A model generated the notes under the pieces. The model searched no databases. It had not been told where the DNA came from and was given only the letters and a program-made list of their open reading frames with translations. Positions 1 to 6,598 of a stretch of 41,779 bases of DNA are shown here, one piece after another. This DNA is from Geobacteraceae bacterium. Lineage in GTDB: Bacteria; Desulfobacterota; Desulfuromonadia; Geobacterales; DSM-12255. The stretch's first letter is position 1. Every line of letters begins with the position of its first letter. The stretch lies in contig JACABD010000030.1 in assembly GCA_013377075.1 (NCBI GenBank), positions 6,097 through 47,875 of the forward strand, in the 5' to 3' direction. A program made the translations under genes and the position numbers.

Positions 1-1992
1 TGTTGCATTTGTCGTAATTTGGCCGTGGATGTTCGAATACACCTGGTTGCCGGTTCCGTCGTTCTGGATCCAGACTACTTCACCCAGGTCGTTACCCATC
101 AGGTCCCATACATTGGGAAGGGCGGTGTAGACCAGCTCGGGTTCCGGCAATGGCGCAGCATTGAACGTGGCCGTGACATCCTTTACCGAATCCATGGTTG
201 TCTGGCAACTGCCGCTGCCGCTACAGGCGCCCCCCCAGCCGGTGAAAGTGAAGCCTGTGCCAGGGTTGGGAGTCAAGGTAACAACCGTGTTGATATCGTA
301 GCTGTAACCGCAGTTGCCACTGCAGGTCTGGTCGCCATAGCCGGCTGCTGTAGCGGTAATTGTGCCGGTGCCAGTGGCGGAGAGGGTCAGGGGGTAGGTA
401 ATCCTGGTAAAATTGAAGCCAACCGTGCAGTCGGCGGTGATGGCTCCGGTGGTGTAAGTGTTGCCGTTCCACGAGCCGGCCGGGCAGTCGCCGGAGACAG
501 TGGCCGCTGGTTGGTAGGTGGCATTGGGGCTAAGAGTGAATGACCCCGTGGCGTCGGTATTGACGGTCAACGGGTTGGTTGAAGCGATAGTGCCGTTTGC
601 CCCAACGGTAGCGGTAACGGTGCGACCATAAGGATATTGGGTGTAGATGATAAACGCATCGGTAGCAGCGTTTTTTGTCAGCGCAGGAATGGTGATGTTG
701 GCACTATCAAAATACCCTCCCAATAAAACATTTCCGGAACCGTTAACTGCTATTCCCAAGCCAAATGCAGTTGCGCCACTGCCACCGAAATTTTTTGCCC
801 AGGTGGTGGTGCCTGTGGAGTCGAGCTTGAACGCAAAGGCATCCTGGGTGCCGATCTTCGTCAGTGCAGGCGCGGTGAGGTTGGCACCTTGCAACCATCC
901 CCCCAGATAGGCATTATAGGAACCATCCACTGCGATGCCAAAGCCTCTTGTCCATGCTCCGCTGCCGCCGAAGTTCTTTGCCCAGGTGGTGGCGCCGGTA
1001 CTATCAAGCTTGAACACAAAAGCATCGTCAATGCCGATCTTAGTTAAAGTCGGGTTGGTGAGGTTGGCAGACTGGAAAAAACCGCCGAGATAGACGTTTC
1101 TGGATGTATCCACGGTGATGCCCATGCCATAGACAGACGCCCAGCTGCCGCCGAAGTTCTTTGCCCAGGTGGTGGCGCCGTTGGCATCCAGCTTGAGCGC
1201 TAAAGCATCCTGGGTGCCGATCTTTGCCACAGCCGGAGTGGTGAGGTTGGCACCTTCAAACCATCCTCCCAGATAGACACTGCCGTTGCCGTCTACTGCG
1301 ACACAGCGGAACACGGTACTCGCCCCACTCCCTCCGAAGCGTTTTGCCCAAGAGATTGTACCGGCAGCATCCAGCTTGATTGCAAAGGCATCCTGACTGC
1401 CCGCTAACGTCAGTGCCGGGTTAGTAAAATCTGCACTCTGAAAAAAACCAGCAATATAGGTGTTACTGGAACTGTCTACCGCAATGCCGTGGCTAAAGGC
1501 AGACGCCCCGCTGCCGCCGAAGTTCTTTGCCCAGACAGTTTCCCCGGAGGCATCCAGCTTGATTGCAAAGGCATCCTGGCTACCAATTTTAGTTAAGGCA
1601 GGGGTAGTCAGATTGTTGCCAGACAAATCCCCCACAATATAGATAAAGCCGTTGCCATCTACCGCGACACTGTTGCTTGACGAATATGCCCCGTTGCCGC
1701 CGAAATCCTTCGCCCAGAGCACCGTGCCTGATGCATCCATTTTGGCAACAAAGGCGTCCCTGGAACCGATCTTGGTCAATATGATGCTGCCGAACGTTAG
1801 TGTGGCACCGTCAAAATACCCGGTCAGATAGATGTTTCCGGAAGCGTCTGTCGCTGTTGCTTGAATATAGGCATGTGTTCCGGGTGATCCGCCGAAGTTT
1901 GCCGCCCAGTCGGCAGCCGATGTCCTGTCGGAGAGTGACAGCACGAAGAGTAAAATCAGCAGACAGATATTACGAAGCAAGGATATTTTCAT
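1..1992 (-). CDS. Secreted SBBP beta-propeller repeat protein, 3' end cut by window edge
   Basis: The reading frame is open from the ATG at 1992 to the left edge (664 codons, no stop), so the C-terminus is missing. The first 25 or so residues form a signal peptide (basic start, then LLILLFVLSLS, then SAADWA). Seven repeats of about 60 residues follow, each with a WAKNFGGSGA-like strand and a DAFAIKLDA-like strand, typical of SBBP (seven-bladed propeller) repeats. After about residue 450 come glycine/threonine-rich modules with paired cysteines (for example GACSGSGSCQTTM followed by VTATF), the usual Geobacter bacterial-repeat domain. The start has a good ribosome site (AAGGGAGG, 1999-2006). 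The protein is probably exported and structural or adhesive; its ligand is unknown. Confidence 0.88.
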   Translation of the reverse strand, partial: MKISLLRNICLLILLFVLSLSDRTSAADWAANFGGSPGTHAYIQATATDASGNIYLTGYFDGATLTFGSIILTKIGSRDAFVAKMDASGTVLWAKDFGGNGAYSSSNSVAVDGNGFIYIVGDLSGNNLTTPALTKIGSQDAFAIKLDASGETVWAKNFGGSGASAFSHGIAVDSSSNTYIAGFFQSADFTNPALTLAGSQDAFAIKLDAAGTISWAKRFGGSGASTVFRCVAVDGNGSVYLGGWFEGANLTTPAVAKIGTQDALALKLDANGATTWAKNFGGSWASVYGMGITVDTSRNVYLGGFFQSANLTNPTLTKIGIDDAFVFKLDSTGATTWAKNFGGSGAWTRGFGIAVDGSYNAYLGGWLQGANLTAPALTKIGTQDAFAFKLDSTGTTTWAKNFGGSGATAFGLGIAVNGSGNVLLGGYFDSANITIPALTKNAATDAFIIYTQYPYGRTVTATVGANGTIASTNPLTVNTDATGSFTLSPNATYQPAATVSGDCPAGSWNGNTYTTGAITADCTVGFNFTRITYPLTLSATGTGTITATAAGYGDQTCSGNCGYSYDINTVVTLTPNPGTGFTFTGWGGACSGSGSCQTTMDSVKDVTATFNAAPLPEPELVYTALPNVWDLMGNDLGEVVWIQNDGTGNQVYSNIHGQITTNAT

Positions 1993-2189
1993 GGAGGGCC
2001 TCCCTTGAGGAACATAGTTGCATAAAATAGCCCGAACATCGGGTAGACCGAAGGCGGACGGATAGACTTGCAATTGGGAAAAACATGGATGTACCTTATG
2101 TTGGAAGTTGTTTGCTGTTGTGCTAGTTTTTCTTGAGTGAATAGCAAAATAGGAGCCCAATGGGGTCGGGCCTGCAAGCTTTGAGTTAT

Positions 2190-2271
2190 GTGAGCTGCCG
2201 AGGACTTTATGTATATTTGCCTCAGCACATAAAAGTGCGCTCACATTATAACGGGATCAAATGTCTGTCAA
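2190..2271 (-). promoter_or_regulatory. Candidate promoter and palindrome upstream of the SBBP gene
   Basis: On the minus strand TTGACA (2271-2266) is followed after 15 bases by TATAAT (2250-2245), or after 17 by TAATGT. Immediately next to the -10 box lies a dyad: GCTCAC at 2239-2244 pairs with GTGAGC at 2190-2195, enclosing two smaller inverted repeats (GCAC/GTGC at 2225-2238 and GAGG/CCTC at 2200-2223). If the TATAAT box is used, the leader is about 245 nt. The 15-base spacer is short, so the assignment is tentative. Confidence 0.35.
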
Positions 2272-2482
2272 CTGGGGAAGTGTGCAAAAGGGTGGGAAAG
2301 GGAAAAGAGTTTGTAATGTTTTTCTGGTCCGCGAAACGAGGAAGGGGCTGTTGAACTTCAACTACTTCCACAACCGCATGATCCTGATGGGTGACTGGTG
2401 CAGCAAAGACTGACATCGAAAGAATAGAAATAACGGCAATGGTATCGATGTTGATGACAAGGCTTGAAAAACCTTTTTTCAT
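2246..2482 (-). CDS. Possible small exported protein (78 aa), doubtful
   Basis: The predicted peptide begins MKKGFSSLVINIDTIAVIS and reaches VFAAPV, which reads like a signal peptide with an Ala-x-Ala type cleavage site near residue 27, similar in style to the many small exported Geobacter proteins. Against it, there is no Shine-Dalgarno sequence before the ATG, the mature part has no recognisable composition or motif, and the ORF overlaps the promoter candidate of the next gene. It could be a decayed gene. I do not recognise a family. Confidence 0.25.
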   Translation of the reverse strand: MKKGFSSLVINIDTIAVISILSMSVFAAPVTHQDHAVVEVVEVQQPLPRFADQKNITNSFPFPTLLHTSPVDRHLIPL

Positions 2483-2861
2483 TGCATAAGGAAAGTTTTT
2501 GCCGTTGACAGCAGCCTTTTAATGGGTGACCCCTTGGGTTTTCTCTGGGCAACAGGCCGTTCTGGGTTACCCCCTATTATTATTCTAAGCATGACCCCAT
2601 TTCAAGGCAAGCAGTTGTTCATAGGACTCCACCTATCACAGCCATTCTTGCTGGCATAAATCCCGCTCTCCGTTTTGGCGTAGACTTGTCGCTGCAGTAG
2701 ACTGCTGTGTAGAAGCTTTGCCGAATCCTTCATGGCATGCGCCTTGGCCCGGCTGCCTGCGCAATCAAATATGGTGTCATTGTTTTGCAACAGGCTAAAT
2801 CGCACAAGATTTTATTCCAGAATTGCTGATATTAATGTCAGCATATATCAGCAAACAGACA
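2483..2861. other. Intergenic stretch without a recognised gene
   Basis: No frame on either strand has both a ribosome site and a recognisable protein. What can be seen is two nine-base palindromes of form GGGTNACCC centred 40 bp apart (2524-2532 and 2564-2572), and an inverted repeat GCTGATAT/ATATCAGC (2825-2832 and 2845-2852) just before a terminator-like hairpin. The minus frame at 2602-2805 and the plus frame at 2732-3037 look like chance ORFs. Confidence 0.5.
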
Positions 2862-2892
2862 AAAAAAGGCGACCGAATAGGCCGCCTTTTTT
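2862..2892. terminator. Bidirectional intrinsic terminator
   Basis: A perfect 10-bp stem, AAAAAAGGCG (2862-2871) with CGCCTTTTTT (2883-2892), has an 11-base loop. Each strand ends in six or seven Ts. On the minus strand it lies about 190 nt beyond the 6S RNA candidate with no recognised gene between, so it may end that transcript. On the plus strand no gene precedes it. Confidence 0.75.
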
Positions 2893-3079
2893 AAACAGTT
2901 GGCGCGGGAGCGAGATTCTTTGTTCCAATCCGTCGGTAAGATCCATCTGGCTTATCGTGCCCTCCATGCTGGCAGGACAAGCGGTCAAGCCCTTTGACTC
3001 CCCCTTTTTCAAGCGGTTATACGCGCCTGGCGGATGAGACCTGTCGCTTTCAGCGTAATCTCGAACTGCGCCAATTTCT
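2893..3079. other. Unassigned sequence between 6S RNA and its likely terminator
   Basis: No coding potential or known RNA was recognised here. On the minus strand it would form the 3' trailer of the 6S precursor, or an independent small RNA ending at the hairpin 2862-2892. A short minus-strand frame starting MEGTISQMDL (ATG near 2966) has no ribosome site and runs through the terminator, so it is not called. Confidence 0.35.
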
Positions 3080-3262
3080 AAAATCGCTCCAAAGTGCCGT
3101 AGACGCTGCGAAATACCCGTCCTCTGCTACACTTTTTGCCTGCCGCAACGCTTCAGGCTTCTCTTTGACCTCAAGAGCCTGCACACCACGTCTTCAAAGC
3201 AGACAGAAATTATGTCTGGTCGACAGGTTTCTGATCTGTTCTTACAAACACCCCAGAGCAAA
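3080..3262 (-). ncRNA. ssrS: 6S RNA (candidate), RNA polymerase-binding regulator
   Basis: 6S RNA mimics an open promoter and binds sigma-70 RNA polymerase. The minus strand folds as 6S RNAs do. A long closing stem pairs 3259-3247 with 3098-3086 (13 consecutive pairs including G-U) and continues with GTA/TAC and AGA/TCT pairs. Then come GAAA..CCTGTC (3231-3222) with GACGGG..TTTC (3121-3110), a large central bubble, and an apical hairpin GGCTCTT/AAGAGaAGCC. The apical part (GTGTGCAGGCTC, then GAGAAGCCTGAA, then TGCGGC) closely resembles the E. coli 6S apex GTGAGCATGCTC, GAGAAGCCTTAA, TGCGAC, including the bulged A. The length of about 180 nt matches the family. End points are approximate. A covariance-model search would settle it. 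Confidence 0.75.
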
Positions 3263-3307
3263 TTGTCAAAGAACGATACCTGCTCCTACCTCAACCACCC
3301 CAGCTTG

Positions 3308-3469
3308 TCAGACCTTGCGCCCTTTACGGCCGAGCATCAATTTGCCGTGACGGGTGATAACATGCACATTGTGATTCGGTGTCATGATAAGCTTTTTCAT
3401 CTCCATAAGCTTGATGGATGCTTTTGCCCGACGTAGCGGCATCATGGATCTGGTTGTCATTGTTTTCAT
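3308..3469 (-). CDS. Small basic protein (53 aa) upstream of 6S RNA
   Basis: The ATG at 3469 is preceded by a strong ribosome site (GGGAGGTGG, about 7 nt upstream), which selects this start over the longer frame beginning at 3499. The product starts MKTMTTRSMMPLRRAKASIK, is rich in Lys, Arg and Met, and ends GRKGRKV; it has no signal peptide or membrane segment. Its charge suggests a nucleic-acid or ribosome-binding role, but this is only inference and no family is recognised. It ends 46 nt before the 6S RNA candidate on the same strand, so the two may share a primary transcript from the TATAAT box at 3521-3516. Confidence 0.5.
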   Translation of the reverse strand: MKTMTTRSMMPLRRAKASIKLMEMKKLIMTPNHNVHVITRHGKLMLGRKGRKV

Positions 3470-3515
3470 TTTTGCCACCTCCCGTTTATCAACTTTCAAT
3501 CAGTCCTTTAATTAC

Positions 3516-3546
3516 ATTATACGCCGCCAATTATTTTGTGGCGCAA
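3516..3546 (-). promoter_or_regulatory. Promoter candidate for the 53-aa gene and possibly 6S RNA
   Basis: A perfect TATAAT lies at 3521-3516 on the minus strand. The best -35 match, TTGCGC (3546-3541), is at a long 19-base spacing. A dyad CGCCA/TGGCG (3525-3529 and 3539-3543, 9-base spacer) sits between the two boxes and could be an operator. The predicted start of transcription is about 40 nt before the small ORF. Confidence 0.4.
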
Positions 3547-3707
3547 AAATAATGCATACTTTGTGATACTCTCCAGGTTAGTGGTGGTAACGCGCAGAAC
3601 ACTGATGGAAGCGAATCTGTCGAGGTTTTACGGTTCTTTTACTTAGTGATTCAGCGCAGGCGGTATAAGCTTTGTTCAGACAACATCACTTTTAAAACGG
3701 ACAATAT

Positions 3708-4298
3708 ATGAGCGATATTCGCCTTTCAGATTGCACAATATTCAGTACCCCGATTCTCAATAAACTTCTGCGCCTTGCATCACTGACATATCTGAAGCTT
3801 GCCGGTTGGCGCATCGAAGGGGTTTCCCCAAAAGCTGAGCGCTTCGTCATGATTGCCGCCCCCCACACCAGCAACTGGGATCTCCCCATGACGCTGGTCG
3901 TCGTTTTTGCACTCCGGCTAAAGGTCTATTACCTTGCCAAACATACCCTTTTTCGTCCCCCTTTCGGTTTATTCCTCCGCTGGCTTGGCGGCATCCCGGT
4001 GGATCGAACCAAATCCAATAATCTGGTTGAGCAGATCGTGGATCTCTATAATTCACATGATCAGCTGATAATTATCGTACCGCCGGAGGGGACGCGAAAA
4101 AAGGTGCGCTACTGGAAAAGCGGCTTCTACCACATGGCCCATGGGGCAAAGGTGCCGATTGCTCTGGGATTTATTGATTTCAAACGGAAAGTGGCAGGAC
4201 TTGGCGGGATGTTGTCTCCATCAGGAGATTTTGAAGCTGATCTCCCCGTAATTCAAGCATTTTACAGTGGCATTGTCGGCAAGAACCCGGATAATTGA
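3708..4298 (+). CDS. PlsC-like 1-acylglycerol-3-phosphate acyltransferase family protein
   Basis: This 196-residue protein belongs to the glycerophospholipid acyltransferase superfamily, which transfers an acyl group to a hydroxyl of a (lyso)phospholipid or related acceptor at the inner membrane. The HX4D catalytic motif is present (HTSNWD, His53 and Asp58), and the substrate-binding EGTR motif is at 127-130 (PPEGTRKK). A hydrophobic stretch at about 61-92 fits membrane association. It is shorter than E. coli PlsC (245 aa) and the exact acceptor cannot be told; ornithine- or sterol-type acyltransferases share these motifs. The ribosome site is weak (ACGGA). It stands alone and converges on the Ehr-like operon with only 6 bp between stop codons and no obvious terminator. 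Confidence 0.85.
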   Translation: MSDIRLSDCTIFSTPILNKLLRLASLTYLKLAGWRIEGVSPKAERFVMIAAPHTSNWDLPMTLVVVFALRLKVYYLAKHTLFRPPFGLFLRWLGGIPVDRTKSNNLVEQIVDLYNSHDQLIIIVPPEGTRKKVRYWKSGFYHMAHGAKVPIALGFIDFKRKVAGLGGMLSPSGDFEADLPVIQAFYSGIVGKNPDN

Positions 4299-4304
4299 TA
4301 ATAA

Positions 4305-5084
4305 TCAGATTTTTCCCAGAAGCCTGAGCAGCCCGTCGAGGATTGTCAGCGGATGTGGCGGGCAGCCGGGGATGTAGAGATCTACCGGAATAAGGTCGCA
4401 GGCGCCGTCATTAACTTCCGGGCTCCCTCTGAACGGGCCGCCGCCGATGGCGCAGGCTCCGCAGACAATGGCTATCTTCGGTTCGGGAATCGCTTCCCAG
4501 GTTTTCAGCAGCGCCTCCCGCATGTTTTCGCTCACCGGTCCGGTAACAAAGATTCCATCGGCATGGCGGGGCGAGGCGACAAACTGGATGCCGAACCTTC
4601 CCAGATCGAACCCTACCGTGTTCAAGACATTCGTGTCAGCTTCACAGGCGTTGCAGCCGCCAGCAGAGACTTCCCGCAGCTTCAGCGACCTGGAAAAAAG
4701 CTTCAGCCTCTTCTCTTCAAGGGCCCCAGCCCGTTTATGTCCTTGATCAGCAACAGCCACAAGCTCATCACGTTCGCCAGTGGCAAGCTGATATTCGTTA
4801 CTGAAGCTGATGGCCCCGCCAGGACAGGCAAGAGCGCATTCATTACAGAAAATACAAAGCCCCATGTCAATGGAAATCCGGTTTTCTCTGGGCCTTGAGC
4901 CCTGAGCCAGCAGTTCAATAGCCCCATAAGGACAGGCTTCAACACACCTGTTACACCCATCCAGACACTTTTGCGGTTCGAACCGTGGATACCCCCTGAA
5001 AAGCTCCGGTAGAACCGGCAGCTCATCCGGGTATTTCATTGTCCGGTGTTTCTGTTTCAGTCGTGCAAGGATGGTCTTTATCAT
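4305..5084 (-). CDS. Ferredoxin-NuoB fusion, small subunit of hydrogenase-4/Ehr-like complex
   Basis: The 259-residue protein joins a two-cluster ferredoxin domain (about 35-100) to a NuoB/HycG-type small subunit (about 125-259), combining what E. coli splits into HyfH and HyfI. Second-cluster cysteines are canonical (C77, C80, C83, C87, CIFCNECALACPGG). The first has an extra residue (C40, C44, C47, C51: CLDGCNRCVEACP). The small-subunit domain keeps four cysteines for a proximal 4Fe-4S cluster (GGCNACE, VCGACAIGG, PGCPPHP). It would pass electrons to or from the large subunit on the cytoplasmic side. It is the last gene of the operon, and its ATG overlaps the stop of the large-subunit gene by 4 bp. 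In Geobacter such complexes are called Ehr. Confidence 0.9.
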   Translation of the reverse strand: MIKTILARLKQKHRTMKYPDELPVLPELFRGYPRFEPQKCLDGCNRCVEACPYGAIELLAQGSRPRENRISIDMGLCIFCNECALACPGGAISFSNEYQLATGERDELVAVADQGHKRAGALEEKRLKLFSRSLKLREVSAGGCNACEADTNVLNTVGFDLGRFGIQFVASPRHADGIFVTGPVSENMREALLKTWEAIPEPKIAIVCGACAIGGGPFRGSPEVNDGACDLIPVDLYIPGCPPHPLTILDGLLRLLGKI

Positions 5085-6598
5085 AGGTCAAACCCGCAGT
5101 AGGAGAGATTAAAGCTCTTGTTGCACAGGGGGAAGTCGGATATCTGCTCGCCCCTGAGCGCCATTGCCAGCCCTGTCCAGTTGTGGAACGATGGATCGAC
5201 GATTTTGTAGCTGGTAAAGGTGCCGTTTATACCGGTTATTGCAGTATGACAGATTTCCCCGCGCCACCCCTCGGTCAGGCTGATGACCATGCTTTCCGGA
5301 AGCGGCATAGCAACTTTTGCGCGACAGCCTCCCTGGGGGAGATGGTCAAGTTCATGTGCGATAAAGTCAATGGACTGCTGGCACTCAAGCCACCTGACCA
5401 TGGCCCTTGCATAGACGTCGCCATGGGGATCTGTAACTGGCTGCCACCCATGATTTTTATATGCACCAAAAGGGAAACCGCTGCGAACGTCCCGCTGCAC
5501 ACCGCAGGCTCTGGCTGCCGGGCCCACCAAACCGAGCTCAAGGGCTGCTTCAGCAGATATTTTGCCGGTCTGATCAAAGCGGGCCATTGCCGAGGAGGAG
5601 TGCCAGAGGAGCTCAACGGCATTTTGCAGATCTGATTTTGCCGCAGCAAGGCGTCTTTGCAACTCCACCATCTGCCTTGTATCAATATCAAAAGCCGCGC
5701 CGCCTGGTCTTACAAGTCCGCGTCCGAAACGGCTTCCGCAGATGAGGGCGGTCATGTTGAGGAAATCGCCGCGAATCCGTCCGCAATAGGACATGGTCGG
5801 CAGATAGCCGACATCACCGGCCAGGGCGCCGAGATCGCCGCAGTGATTGGCAAGGCGCTCAAGTTCAAGGGCAATGGCGCGGATCGAGTCCCCCCGCTGG
5901 GATGGTGCTGAACCTCCCAGCCCTTCAAGGATCATGCAGTAGGCCTGTGTATGGCCTATGGTCGTGTCGCCGGCGACTGTCTCCATCCGGTGTATTGTTG
6001 AGGGGTACGGCCCCCCTGTCAGCTGGCCTTCAATGCCGCGGTGCTGGTAGCCCAGGCTGATTTCAAGATGAAAAACCTTTTCGCCATGGCACTGAAATCT
6101 GAAATGCCCCGGTTCGATTATCCCGGCATGAACAGGGCCGACAGCAACTTCGTGCACCTCTTCGCCATTGACGCGGAAGTAGTCAGTAACGCCTGGGATT
6201 ATGGGCTCATCGACGCTTTTGGCGAAAGAGTTTTGGCCGGTAGTTCTTGAGGTTATGAATCTGACCGGTTTGAACCAGGGGTGATCTTCTGGGATCACGC
6301 CGAAGGTCTCGGCAATTTCACGTTCGAAAAGGTGAAGTTGGGGTACATAGCCGCTTATGGAGGGAAAACTCTCTGTCACACGGCACTTCATGACCCCTAT
6401 CTGTTGTTCCCGTCGAGCACCGAGAACTGCGTAAAGAGTTAGACTCTCCTGTTCCGGTACGCCAAAGAAGTTGAGAACCCGCCAGCCGGAAGATGTTTCG
6501 GTGATTATCTTTTGCAGAAAGTCGTTCGAGCCATATTCCGGTATTTCCGAGAGCAGAAAAGCATCACCGTTTCTTGAAAACTTCATTGAGCTGTTCAT
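5081..6598 (-). CDS. hyfG: NuoC-NuoD/HycE-type large subunit lacking NiFe ligands (Ehr type)
   Basis: The 505-residue protein has an N-terminal NuoC-like domain (about 1-130) fused to a NuoD/hydrogenase large-subunit domain, as in HycE and HyfG. The family signature GHFRF..GYQHRGIE is clear at 164-190. In true NiFe hydrogenases two CxxC motifs bind nickel. Here the first reads VAGDT (A209 and T212 in place of cysteines) and the C-terminal one reads DPSFHN (S470 and N473). The C-terminus ends CNKSFNLSYCGFDL with no cleaved extension. So it should not make or use hydrogen, and the electron partner is unknown. Its start overlaps the previous stop (ATGA, 6598-6595) and its stop overlaps the next start, giving translational coupling. 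Confidence 0.92.
   Translation of the reverse strand: MNSSMKFSRNGDAFLLSEIPEYGSNDFLQKIITETSSGWRVLNFFGVPEQESLTLYAVLGARREQQIGVMKCRVTESFPSISGYVPQLHLFEREIAETFGVIPEDHPWFKPVRFITSRTTGQNSFAKSVDEPIIPGVTDYFRVNGEEVHEVAVGPVHAGIIEPGHFRFQCHGEKVFHLEISLGYQHRGIEGQLTGGPYPSTIHRMETVAGDTTIGHTQAYCMILEGLGGSAPSQRGDSIRAIALELERLANHCGDLGALAGDVGYLPTMSYCGRIRGDFLNMTALICGSRFGRGLVRPGGAAFDIDTRQMVELQRRLAAAKSDLQNAVELLWHSSSAMARFDQTGKISAEAALELGLVGPAARACGVQRDVRSGFPFGAYKNHGWQPVTDPHGDVYARAMVRWLECQQSIDFIAHELDHLPQGGCRAKVAMPLPESMVISLTEGWRGEICHTAITGINGTFTSYKIVDPSFHNWTGLAMALRGEQISDFPLCNKSFNLSYCGFDL

Noticed and set aside
19-543. Plus-strand open frame of 174 codons, Gly/Ala/Val-rich
   Set aside because: It is the complement of the repeat-rich C-terminal part of the minus-strand SBBP protein, which has a signal peptide, a ribosome site and clear repeats.
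640-1990. Regularly spaced repeats as a CRISPR array
   Set aside because: The 180-bp period is in frame, and the units encode SBBP propeller blades, not short repeats with unique spacers.
1989-2228. Minus-strand open frame of 79 codons upstream of the SBBP gene
   Set aside because: It has no ribosome site and no recognisable motif, and its end overlaps the SBBP start region; it is more likely untranslated leader.
1993-2600. GEMM (cyclic dinucleotide) riboswitch, common in Geobacter leaders
   Set aside because: The conserved ACGCACAGGGCAAACC and GACGCAAAGCC segments are absent from every intergenic region examined here.
2893-3079. Possible tRNA in the 6S trailer
   Set aside because: No GTTCRANTC T-loop, no CCA-compatible acceptor stem, and no cloverleaf could be drawn.
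3234-3269. TTGACA-17-TGTAAG as a sigma-70 promoter for the 6S RNA
   Set aside because: Bases 3259-3241 form the 5' half of the long 6S closing stem, so transcription should begin upstream of this -10 box; the match is probably accidental.
3535-3556. Sigma-54 site (TGGCGC then TGCA) before the acyltransferase gene
   Set aside because: The distance between the GG and GC elements is two bases too long for RpoN recognition.
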